Under the pieces are notes generated by a model. The model was given only the letters and a program-made list of their open reading frames with translations. It made no database searches and was not told the origin of the DNA. Position numbers and translations under genes: made by a program. Positions 8,498-16,614 of a stretch of DNA of 49,108 nt are shown one piece after another; positions within the stretch are counted from its first letter, which is position 1; the number at the start of each line of letters is the position of its first letter. Origin of the DNA: Dysgonamonadaceae bacterium (GTDB taxonomy: Bacteria > Bacteroidota > Bacteroidia > Bacteroidales > Azobacteroidaceae); contig JAISOJ010000106.1 in the NCBI GenBank assembly GCA_031275735.1, positions 1 to 49,108 of the forward strand, given 5' to 3'.

Positions 8498-10548
8498 AAA
8501 AACAACTACTCACATTACTGTTTTCGGCATGCCTGATAAATGCGTATGCCGAAGACGGCAGCCGGCTGTGGCTGCGCGCCGATACCACCGCACAGGCAAC
8601 GGTTACGGCAAACCGCCAAAGTCCGGTGATTGCCGTAGCGGTAAAAGAACTGCAAACGCAGTGGCGGGGCGCGCCGGTGCAGCTGTTGATAGCAGGCACC
8701 AAAGCCGCGCAGACGCTCGGCAGCGACGGCTATACGATTGCAGGAAACCCGCAAACAGGCGTTACCCTTACCGCCGCCGCCGAACAGGGACTGCTCTACG
8801 GGGCATACCATTTATTGCGGTTGCAGGAAACAGGCGCGCTTGCCGGAAACATAAACATAACCGAGAAACCCGGGTATGAACGCCGTATCCTCAACCACTG
8901 GGACAACCTCGACCGGAGCATTGAACGCGGCTATGCCGGTCGGTCGCTCTGGGAATGGGAAAAACTGCCCGACACCCTTTCGCCGCGATACCGCGAATAT
9001 GCGCGGGCAAACGCCTCGATAGGTATCAACGGCTCGGTGCTGAACAATGTCAATGCCAATCCGCAGATACTCTCGGGCGAATACCTCGCCAAAGTGAAAG
9101 CCATAGCAGACGTATTCCGCCCTTACGGAATAAAGGTGTACCTGTCGGTCAATTTCGCTTCGCCCAAAACTCTCGGCGGGCTGCCCGACGCCGACCCGCT
9201 CAACAGGGAAGTTATACAGTGGTGGAAAAACAAGGTGAAGGAAATATATGCGCTTATACCCGACTTCGGCGGCTTTCTGGTAAAAGCAAACTCCGAAGGG
9301 CAGTCAGGACCGCAGGACTACGGACGCACCCATGCCGACGGCGCAAACATGCTGGCAGACGCTTTGAAACCCTACAAGGGCATTGTCATGTGGCGGGCGT
9401 TTGTTTACAGCCCTACCAGCGAAGACCGCGCAAAACAGGCGTATCAGGAATTTGTGCCGCTCGACGGACAGTTCCGCGACAATGTCATTATCCAGATAAA
9501 AAACGGACCGGTCGATTTCCAGCCCCGCGAGCCGTTCAGCCCGCTCTTCGGCGCATTGCAGCATACGCAGGAAATGATAGAATTTCAAATTACGCAGGAA
9601 TACCTCGGCTTTTCCAACCATTTGGTTTACCTTGCGCCCCTGTTTAAGGAAACGCTCGACAGCGATACCTACGCCGGCGGGCAGGGCGCAACAGTGGCGA
9701 AAATTACCAACGGCGCGCTGCGACCCGCAAAAGTTACCGCCATTGCCGGCGTTGCCAACACCGGCGACAGCGTAAACTGGTGCGGACACCACTTTGCGCA
9801 GGCAAACTGGTATGCCTTCGGACGGCTTGCCTGGAACAGCGAACTGTCTGCCGAACAAATCGCCGAAGAATGGCTCAAAATGACCTTTACCGCCGACGAA
9901 AACTTCGTGCGCCCCGCCGCCGACCTCATGCTTGCCTCGCGCGAAGCCTGCGTCAATTATATGATGCCGCTCGGGCTGCACCACATATTTTCGTTCAATG
10001 CCCATTACGGACCGCAGCCATGGGGCTACTTCCCCGGAGGGCGCATGGACTGGATGCCGGTGTACTACCACAAAGCCGACAGCGCAGGCGTGGGCTTCGA
10101 CCGCAGCAAAACAGGCAGCAACGCCGTGTCGCAGTATTTCCAGCCACTCGGCGACCTCTACGGCGACATTGACCGCTGCCCCGAAAACCTGCTCCTCTGG
10201 TTTCACCACGCAGCATGGACGCATAAAATGAAATCGGGGAATAGCCTCTGGGACGAACTCTGCTACCGCTACGACAGCGGCGTGCGCCAAGCCCGCGACC
10301 TGCAAAAGGCGTGGGACAGGCTCGAACGCCATATAGACGCGGAACGCTTCGACCAGGTGCAGGCAAAACTGCAAATACAGGCAAAAGACGCCGTGTGGTG
10401 GAAAGACGCCTGTTTGCTCTATTTCCAAACCTTTTCCAAAATGCCGATTCCATACGAAATCGAACGACCGGTGCACCGGCTCGACGATTTGTATAAAGTA
10501 TGGTTTAGGCAGGAAGACGTGCTCAATAATAATTACTGTATAAAATAA
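8494..10548 (+). CDS. GH67 alpha-glucuronidase
   Basis: This 684-residue enzyme starts with a signal peptide (MKKQLLTLLFSACLINAYA) and is probably periplasmic. GH67 removes (methyl)glucuronic acid from the non-reducing end of xylo-oligosaccharides. The hallmark WDNLDRSIERGYAGRSLWEW is intact. The candidate catalytic residues are Glu268 (KANSEGQ), Asp341 (GPVDFQ) and Glu369 (QITQEYLG). Their spacing of 73 and 28 residues equals that of Glu292, Asp365 and Glu393 in the Cellvibrio japonicus enzyme, which is strong support for activity. The start overlaps the DUF6261 stop by 4 bp. With GH115 in the same cluster, the cell can take glucuronate from both inner and terminal positions. Confidence 0.95.
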   Translation: MKKQLLTLLFSACLINAYAEDGSRLWLRADTTAQATVTANRQSPVIAVAVKELQTQWRGAPVQLLIAGTKAAQTLGSDGYTIAGNPQTGVTLTAAAEQGLLYGAYHLLRLQETGALAGNINITEKPGYERRILNHWDNLDRSIERGYAGRSLWEWEKLPDTLSPRYREYARANASIGINGSVLNNVNANPQILSGEYLAKVKAIADVFRPYGIKVYLSVNFASPKTLGGLPDADPLNREVIQWWKNKVKEIYALIPDFGGFLVKANSEGQSGPQDYGRTHADGANMLADALKPYKGIVMWRAFVYSPTSEDRAKQAYQEFVPLDGQFRDNVIIQIKNGPVDFQPREPFSPLFGALQHTQEMIEFQITQEYLGFSNHLVYLAPLFKETLDSDTYAGGQGATVAKITNGALRPAKVTAIAGVANTGDSVNWCGHHFAQANWYAFGRLAWNSELSAEQIAEEWLKMTFTADENFVRPAADLMLASREACVNYMMPLGLHHIFSFNAHYGPQPWGYFPGGRMDWMPVYYHKADSAGVGFDRSKTGSNAVSQYFQPLGDLYGDIDRCPENLLLWFHHAAWTHKMKSGNSLWDELCYRYDSGVRQARDLQKAWDRLERHIDAERFDQVQAKLQIQAKDAVWWKDACLLYFQTFSKMPIPYEIERPVHRLDDLYKVWFRQEDVLNNNYCIK

Positions 10549-10565
10549 TCTTATAAAAAAATAGT

Positions 10566-13490
10566 ATGAAAAAAGTAAAATCAATATTAATCCTTGCCGC
10601 GGTAAGCATGTTTATGATAAACATGTTTTCGTGCAAACCCTCCGGCACGGAGCAGAAAGCCGTGTTCGGCTATTTCGCTTATAAAGGAACCGACGCAACT
10701 TTTACCGCCGTTAATGCCGCTTCGGAATATCAAAACCCTGTATTGAGCGGCTTCTATCCCGACCCGAGCGTTTGCCGCAAGGGTAACGACTATTACCTCG
10801 TAACCTCTACATTTGCGTACTACCCGGGAATACCTGTTTTCCACAGCACGGATCTGGTAAACTGGGTGCAGCTGGGGCATGTGCTGAACCGCCGGTCGCA
10901 ACTGCAACTCGACGGCATACGGCTGAGCGGCGGCGTGTATGCGCCCACAATCCGCTACAATCCCCGCAACGACATGTTTTATGTGATAAATACCTGCGTG
11001 GACGGTATCGGTAATTTTATCGTGAAAACGAAAGACCCCAAAGAAAACAACTGGTCTGAACCGATAGTTTTACCCTCTGTCGGCGGCATTGACCCCGATA
11101 TTTTCTTCGACGACGACGGCAAAGCCTATATCGTACACAACGACGAGCCGCCCGTGAAACCCGAATGGAACGGACACCGCGCCATTTGGCTGCATGAGTT
11201 CGACACGGAAAACGATTTGGCTTCGGAAGAAAAAATATGCCTCATAGACGGCGGCACGGACAAAGCCAAACACCCGATATGGATTGAAGCCCCGCATTTG
11301 TATAAAATCGACGGATACTACTACCTCATGTGCGCCGAAGGCGGCACAAGCACGGAGCATTCCGAAGTTATTTTCCGCTCCGACCATGTAAAAGGACCTT
11401 ATATTCCATGGAAAGGAAACCCCATACTTACGCAGCGCGATTTGCCGGCTGACCGCCCCAGTCCCGTTACCTGCGCCGGTCATGCCGATTTGATACAGAC
11501 CGAAACCGGCGACTGGTATGCCGTATTCCTTGCCTGCCGCCCTTATGAAGACAATTATTTTAACACCGGTCGCGAAAGCTTCCTGCTGCCGGTAACGTGG
11601 AACGGCGGCTATCCGGTGATACAGCCCAAAGGCGCTGCCGTGCCTTACACGGTCGAAAAGCAGGGGCTGTCGCCCAATCCCGAAAGTTATAAAGGCAACT
11701 TTGAATGGCGGGACGAATTTGATACGGACAGCCTGCACAACCGCTGGATTTTTGTGCGCACGCCGCCCGAAAAAGAATGGTGGAAACAGGAAAAAGGGAA
11801 ACTGACAGTCGCTTCCTCCGGTCATACCGTTTACGAAGCGGCGCACCCCGCCTTTATCGGCGCGCGGCAGCAGCATTTGACCTTTGAAGCGCAAACGGAA
11901 CTGGAATATGCGCCCGCAAAAGAGGGCGACATTGCAGGGCTGGTATGCTACCAGAACGAGTCGCACAATTTTGTGTTCGGCAAAACCGTAAACGAACAGG
12001 GCAAGCCCTGCATTATTGTCAATCGCGCGCAGGGAACGGTGGCGCGGCTGGCGGAAACGGAAATTCCGGAAGAATATGTAAACAGCCCGCTGACGCTGAA
12101 AGTAACCGGCAACGGCGGTGAATATTCGTTCTTCCTGTCATACGACAAAGGCGAAAACTGGACAGCCATAGTTGAAAATGCAGACGCAAAAAATTTGAGC
12201 ACGCAGGTTGCCGGCGGCTTTACCGGCGTGGCGCTGGGAATGTATATATACACCAATCCCGCCCCCAAAAAAGGCAACTTGCAGGCATGGGACAAGGGCG
12301 CGTTTGAAACGCGGGAATACCGCAACCTCTTTGCCGAAGCCGGCTATACGGAAGAGGAAACAGACGCTAAACTGGCGGATTTGTTTTATCAGGTGTTTGA
12401 GGGCGAAAACAGGGTATATTTTGAAGTGGGCGACAGCATGGCGTACATATCCGATTTGAAAAACCACGACGTGCGCACCGAAGGCATGTCTTACGGACTA
12501 ATGGTTGCCGTGCAGTTTGACCGCCGCGATATTTTCGACAGACTGTGGCGGTGGGGCGTAAAATATATGCAGCATAAGGAAGGTCGCTACAAGGGCTATT
12601 TTGCGTGGAGCTGCAAAACCGACGGTACGCATAATGCCGAAGGTCCCGCTTCCGACGGCGAACTGTATTATATCACGTCCCTGCTTTTTGCCGCCAACCG
12701 CTGGGGAAACGACGGCGAAATAAATTATCTCAAAGAAGCGCAGTATATCCTTGACTGCGCATTCGCCAAAAACGCTTCGGACGACGGCATAACCAATTTT
12801 ATCGACACCGCCCGCCGCCTTATCAACTTTACGCCCGAAGCCTTTTGGGGGGCGACGTTTACCGACCCGTCCTACCATATTCCCGCATTCTATGAAGTGT
12901 GGGCGCGCTGGGCGCACGACGGACGTTCGGAATTTTGGCGCGAATGCGCGCAGAAAACGCGCGAATACCTGCACAAGTCCGTGCACCCCGTTACGGCGCT
13001 CAATGCTGACCAGAACGAGTTTGACGGCTCGGTAAGGGAAAATAAACTGCCCAACGGAATGGTGTTTCGCAACGAAGCCTTCCGCTTCGACTCGTGGCGC
13101 GTGCCTATGAACATTGCCCTCGATTATTCATGGTGCTGCGAAGACCGCGAATGGCAGCGCGAATACGGGCATAAGTTCCAAAATTTCCTCTACCTGCAAG
13201 GCATAAATACCTTCGTTGACCAGTATAATATGGACGGCTCGCAGGTGCAGTGGATACTTCCCGCCGGCGGGAAAGTGAAACTCCGCCATTCGCTCGGCTT
13301 GGTTGCTACCGCCGCCGCCGTGTCGCTGGCGTGTACGCACCCCAAAAGTTACGAGTTTATCGACCACTTCTGGCAATCGGAAAATAAACCCTACGACGAC
13401 GGCTACTTTGACGCTTACTACGACGGACTGCTGCAACTGTTCGCCTTTATGCACCTGAGCGGAAACTACAGGATAGTTTTTAGTGATTAG
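10566..13490 (+). CDS. GH43-GH8 fusion lipoprotein: beta-xylosidase/arabinofuranosidase plus reducing-end exo-oligoxylanase
   Basis: This 974-residue lipoprotein has the lipobox NMFSC with Cys23. Residues from about 55 to 350 are a GH43 five-blade propeller: Asp66 (YPDPSV, base), Asp176 (GGIDPDIF) and Glu241 (WIEAPHLY, acid) form the expected triad. Residues from about 370 to 590 are the beta-sandwich that follows many GH43 domains. Residues from about 595 to 974 are GH8 of the Rex type: Glu639 (VRTEGMSYG) and Asp697 (PASDGEL) lie 58 apart, the same as Glu70 and Asp128 of the Bacillus halodurans Rex enzyme, and Asp842 (FRFDSWRVP) is the probable base. The two halves would attack xylo-oligosaccharides from opposite ends. 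It starts 17 bp after GH67. The exact GH43 activity (xylosidase or arabinofuranosidase) cannot be decided by reading. Confidence 0.92.
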   Translation: MKKVKSILILAAVSMFMINMFSCKPSGTEQKAVFGYFAYKGTDATFTAVNAASEYQNPVLSGFYPDPSVCRKGNDYYLVTSTFAYYPGIPVFHSTDLVNWVQLGHVLNRRSQLQLDGIRLSGGVYAPTIRYNPRNDMFYVINTCVDGIGNFIVKTKDPKENNWSEPIVLPSVGGIDPDIFFDDDGKAYIVHNDEPPVKPEWNGHRAIWLHEFDTENDLASEEKICLIDGGTDKAKHPIWIEAPHLYKIDGYYYLMCAEGGTSTEHSEVIFRSDHVKGPYIPWKGNPILTQRDLPADRPSPVTCAGHADLIQTETGDWYAVFLACRPYEDNYFNTGRESFLLPVTWNGGYPVIQPKGAAVPYTVEKQGLSPNPESYKGNFEWRDEFDTDSLHNRWIFVRTPPEKEWWKQEKGKLTVASSGHTVYEAAHPAFIGARQQHLTFEAQTELEYAPAKEGDIAGLVCYQNESHNFVFGKTVNEQGKPCIIVNRAQGTVARLAETEIPEEYVNSPLTLKVTGNGGEYSFFLSYDKGENWTAIVENADAKNLSTQVAGGFTGVALGMYIYTNPAPKKGNLQAWDKGAFETREYRNLFAEAGYTEEETDAKLADLFYQVFEGENRVYFEVGDSMAYISDLKNHDVRTEGMSYGLMVAVQFDRRDIFDRLWRWGVKYMQHKEGRYKGYFAWSCKTDGTHNAEGPASDGELYYITSLLFAANRWGNDGEINYLKEAQYILDCAFAKNASDDGITNFIDTARRLINFTPEAFWGATFTDPSYHIPAFYEVWARWAHDGRSEFWRECAQKTREYLHKSVHPVTALNADQNEFDGSVRENKLPNGMVFRNEAFRFDSWRVPMNIALDYSWCCEDREWQREYGHKFQNFLYLQGINTFVDQYNMDGSQVQWILPAGGKVKLRHSLGLVATAAAVSLACTHPKSYEFIDHFWQSENKPYDDGYFDAYYDGLLQLFAFMHLSGNYRIVFSD

Positions 13491-13521
13491 TGGTTAGTGG
13501 TTAGTGATTAGTGGTTCGTAG

Positions 13522-13749
13522 GGGCGAACCTGCGTGTTCGCCCGTCATTGCGAGCGGAGCAACAAAAGCAAAACGTCATTGCAGGTAGGGGCAAAACATG
13601 TTTTGCCCGAACAGCAACAAAAGCAAAACGTCATTGCGAGCGGAGCGAAGCAATCCGGAATAATGGAGAATGGAGAATGGAGAATGGAGAATGAAATTAA
13701 TAACAGTCAATATCCGGATTAACTCCGTTGAGCTCCGCTTCGCTTTCGC
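13522..13749. repeat. REP-like repeats, two palindromes and (GGAGAAT)4
   Basis: This covers most of the 340-bp gap before uxuA. A hairpin at 13522-13543 pairs GGGCGAAC with GTTCGCCC. A perfect 20-bp palindrome at 13589-13608 (GGGCAAAACATGTTTTGCCC) recurs with one mismatch at 15037-15056. Forward GTCATTGCGAG units lie near 13543, 13574 and 13630. A (GGAGAAT)4 run is at 13665-13692. A reverse unit (tccggattaactccg...) follows. Just upstream, 13480-13515 repeats TTAGTGATTAGTGG-like words. I see no gene. Confidence 0.85.
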
Positions 13750-13830
13750 AAGGACGGATAACAAATAAATAAAAATTGACGGCGTAAGCCAATCAGAAAT
13801 TAGAAATCAGAAATAAAAAAATAAAAAATT

Positions 13831-15000
13831 ATGGAAAGAACATGGAGGTGGTTCGGAAAGAAGGACAGCATTAGGCTGGATATGCTCCGACAAATAGGCG
13901 TGGAGGGAATTGTTACCTCGCTGCACGACGTGCCTAACGGCGAAATATGGACGCCGGAAGCTATTAACGAGATAAAACATTATATCGAACTCTTCGGCTT
14001 GCGGTGGTCGGTGGTCGAAAGCCTGCCGGTGTCGGAAGCAATCAAATACGGCGGGGCAGACAGGGGGCGGCTGATAGAAAATTATAAAATCAGCCTTGCC
14101 AACCTTGGAAAGGCAGGCGTGAAAACCGTTTGCTATAACTTTATGCCGGTAATAGACTGGATACGCACCGACCTGCGCAAATCCAACGGCGACGGCTCTT
14201 ATTCGCTCTTCTTCGACCCGGTTAAGTTTGCTTATTTCGACTGCCGGATTCTCGAACGGCAGGGGGCGGAAAAAGATTATCCCGACAAAATAATGAATCA
14301 GGTATATGATTTGGATAAGGTCATTACCCAAGCCGAAAGAGACGGGCTGGTAGATACGATTATCGTAAAAACGCAGGGTTTTGTGAGCGGCAATATCCGC
14401 GAAGGCGAAAAAAATCCGGTGAGCCTGTTCAAGCAGCTGCTCGCCCTCTACGAAGGCGTCGGCAGGGAAGAGCTGCGCCAAAACATGAAATATTTTCTGG
14501 AGCAGGTTGTCCCCGTAGCCGAAGAATACGGCGTAAACCTCTGCGTGCACCCCGACGACCCGCCCTTTCCGGTGCTGGGACTGCCGCGCATTGTTACCTC
14601 CGCCGAAGATATAGAATGGTTTTTGCAGGCGGTCGATAACCCGCACAACGGGCTTACTTTCTGCGCCGGCTCGCTGAGTTCGGGCTTGCATAACGACGTG
14701 GTGGAACTGGCGCGGCGCTTTGCCCGCCGGACGCATTTCGTCCACCTGCGCAGCACCGAAGTAAACGAAGACGGCTATGTGCTCGAAGCCTCGCACCTCG
14801 AAGGACGAGGGCAGGTAATCGAACTCGTGCGCATATTTGAACGCGAACGCCCCGGCGTCCCCATGCGCATTGACCACGGACGCCTAATGCTTGACGACAC
14901 AGGCAAAACCTACAACCCGGGCTACTCGTTTCTGGGACGCATGTATGCCTTTGCGCAGGTAATGGGCGTTATGGCGGCAGTAAAGGAACTGGATAAATGA
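13831..15000 (+). CDS. uxuA: Mannonate dehydratase
   Basis: UxuA turns D-mannonate into 2-keto-3-deoxy-D-gluconate in the cytoplasm, using Mn2+ or Fe2+. The 389-residue length matches the family (E. coli 394). The N-terminus MERTWRWFG is the usual UxuA start, and the metal-binding segment LCVHPDDPPFP and the later HLRSTE and RIDHGR segments are present. It sits after the xylan glycosidases and before the other hexuronate genes, as the third step of the glucuronate route. The stop codon is part of an ATGA that opens a long in-frame extension of the next gene; see the findings. Confidence 0.96.
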   Translation: MERTWRWFGKKDSIRLDMLRQIGVEGIVTSLHDVPNGEIWTPEAINEIKHYIELFGLRWSVVESLPVSEAIKYGGADRGRLIENYKISLANLGKAGVKTVCYNFMPVIDWIRTDLRKSNGDGSYSLFFDPVKFAYFDCRILERQGAEKDYPDKIMNQVYDLDKVITQAERDGLVDTIIVKTQGFVSGNIREGEKNPVSLFKQLLALYEGVGREELRQNMKYFLEQVVPVAEEYGVNLCVHPDDPPFPVLGLPRIVTSAEDIEWFLQAVDNPHNGLTFCAGSLSSGLHNDVVELARRFARRTHFVHLRSTEVNEDGYVLEASHLEGRGQVIELVRIFERERPGVPMRIDHGRLMLDDTGKTYNPGYSFLGRMYAFAQVMGVMAAVKELDK

Positions 15001-15022
15001 GAATGGAGAATGAAATCAGCGC

Positions 15023-15198
15023 GTCATTGCCGGTAGGGGCAAAACATTTTTTGCCCGAACAGCGACGAAATCAACACGTCATTGCGAGGAATGAAATGAC
15101 GAAGCAAACCAGAGTAATGATAATGGATAATAAAATAATAAACGTAAGTCCGAATTGCTTCCTGCTTCGGGCAAAGCCCTCGCAGTTCGCAATGACGA
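15023..15198. repeat. REP-like repeats upstream of the second DUF6261 gene
   Basis: A forward GTCATTGC unit is joined to the near-palindrome at 15037-15056 (one mismatch from the perfect one at 13589), then a second forward unit (cacgtcattgcgaggaatg) and, at about 15155-15198, a reverse unit ending TTCGCAATGACGAA. The words AACCAGAGTAATGATAATGG and GCTTCGGGCAAAGCCCTCGC are shared with the repeat upstream of the first DUF6261 gene (7370-7471). No gene is seen here. Confidence 0.85.
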
Positions 15199-15212
15199 AA
15201 AAAAGCAATCCT

Positions 15213-15565
15213 GCTGCAACGCAGCAAGTCGTAATGCAACCTGCATTCATATCTGCTGCAACGCAGCAAGTCGCAATGCAATCTGCATTCATATTTGCTG
15301 CAACGCAGCAAGTCGCAATGCAATCTGCATTCATATTTGCTGCAACGCAGCAAGTCGCAATGCAACCTGCATTTATATTTGCTGCAACGCAGCAAGTCGC
15401 AATGCAACCTGCGTTTATATTTGCTGCAACGCAGCAAGTCGCAATGCAACCTGCATTCATATTTGCTGCAACGCAGCAAGTCGCAATGCAACCTGCGTTC
15501 ATATCTGCTGCAACGCAGCAAGTCGCAATGCAACCTGCATTTATATCTGCTGCAACGCAGCAAGA
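15213..15565. repeat. 42-bp tandem array, 8 units plus a partial ninth
   Basis: Units start at 15213, 15255, 15297, 15339, 15381, 15423, 15465, 15507 and 15549, an exact 42-bp step; the last is cut after about 17 bp. Each unit holds two small inverted repeats: GCTGC-AAC-GCAGC and AATGCA-AYC-TGCATT. Units differ at only a few positions (ACC or ATC in the second loop, CATTC, CGTTC or CATTT after it, TATTT or TATCT at the end). The changes mostly leave the stems paired. The array has no spacers and is not a CRISPR. Several frames are open because 42 is a multiple of three. It ends 59 bp before the DUF6261 copy-2 start. Confidence 0.95.
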
Positions 15566-15623
15566 AGTAAAAAAAATTTATTTATATTTGCTGCCACAAA
15601 GTAAACAGCAAAATAAAAATAAA

Positions 15624-16598
15624 ATGAAAAAAATACTGCACAGCCCCGACGAAGTTCGGCTCAACAATGCCGATCATGTGGAATTTCACAAACAGTCGTA
15701 TGAAATATGCGACCGGAATGCCGCCGCTATTGACGCGCCCGCGCTGCTCGCCGGCTACCATGAAAAGGTAGCGCAGGAAGAATATATCTTTAACTGGATA
15801 CGCGGGAGCGAATATACTAAAAAGAAAGCCGAAGCCGACCGCGCCCGCAACAGGATATTTACGGGAATAAGAAGTATCGTGCGGGCAAACCTGAAACATT
15901 TCGACCCGGCAATCCGCGACAACGCAACGCATATACAGAACCTGCTCGGAAACTACGGCAACATTACGCGCGCCGGCTATGACTCCGAAACGGCGGATAT
16001 CGACAGCCTCGCCGCCCGCCTCCGCAGCGCCGACTATCTTCCAGCCGTGCAAAACCTCGGGCTTGCCCCGTGGATAACGGAACTGGAAAACCAGAATACG
16101 CTGTTCAAATCTTATGTGGACGACAGGACGCAGGAACAGCTCGAAAAACCGGCTGTCAGCCAGCGCGCCGCCCGCCGTGAAACCGCCGCAGCACTGCGCG
16201 CTGTGACCGACCGCGTAAAATCGCTGGTTATACTCAACGGGCAGGCGGGTTATGCCGCATTTATCGCCGAATTTAATGTGCTGGTAAACCATTATAACGC
16301 GCTGGTGCATGAACATTACGGCAGGTTGCACGCCAAAACCGACATTGCGCCGGCGGATATTGACGAAATACCCGCGCAGCCCTTTACCGGCAAGCCGGTG
16401 TACGTGATTCCGACAGTAAAAATGGTTAAAAAAGACAGGGACGGCAATGAAACGGCGGTTGAACTCCTGTTTGGCGAAGAATTTACGGTGTCATACAAAA
16501 ATAACGTGGAACCCGGCACGGCTACCCTCTTTATTAAAGGTATCGGGAAATATGCCGGCAAAATCGTAACTACATTTAATATAAATAACAGTAACTAA
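15624..16598 (+). CDS. DUF6261-family protein with C-terminal Ig-like extension, copy 2
   Basis: The protein has 324 residues. I place the start at ATG 15624 (MKKILHSPDEVRLNNADHVE), which aligns with the first residues of the paralogue at 7529 and follows an A-rich leader. The frame is also open back to 14997 through the repeats, but that part is low-complexity. It shares with copy 1 the order CDRNA, HFDPAIRDNA, YGNITRAGYDSETADIDSL, LVILNGQAGYAAFIAEFN, EHYGRLHAKTDIAPADID, and the C-terminal beta module (FTVSYKNNVEPGTATLFI, YAGKIVTTFNI). No signal peptide is visible. Its place between uxuA and the SDR gene makes co-transcription with hexuronate catabolism likely, yet the function is unknown. 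Confidence 0.8.
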   Translation: MKKILHSPDEVRLNNADHVEFHKQSYEICDRNAAAIDAPALLAGYHEKVAQEEYIFNWIRGSEYTKKKAEADRARNRIFTGIRSIVRANLKHFDPAIRDNATHIQNLLGNYGNITRAGYDSETADIDSLAARLRSADYLPAVQNLGLAPWITELENQNTLFKSYVDDRTQEQLEKPAVSQRAARRETAAALRAVTDRVKSLVILNGQAGYAAFIAEFNVLVNHYNALVHEHYGRLHAKTDIAPADIDEIPAQPFTGKPVYVIPTVKMVKKDRDGNETAVELLFGEEFTVSYKNNVEPGTATLFIKGIGKYAGKIVTTFNINNSN

Positions 16599-16614
16599 AA
16601 AAAAATTAAATCAA

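Noticed and set aside
9304-10584. 426-codon open frame on the minus strand
   Set aside because: It is antisense to GH67 with its active-site residues intact on the + strand; GC-rich codon bias creates such shadow frames.
15071-15563. Long open frames on both strands across the 42-bp array
   Set aside because: They exist only because the unit is a multiple of three without stops; the peptides are pure repeats with no start signal. The array itself is reported.
15213-15565. Possible CRISPR array at the 42-bp repeats
   Set aside because: Units are contiguous with no unique spacers, and no cas gene is present. The same holds for 30259-30531.
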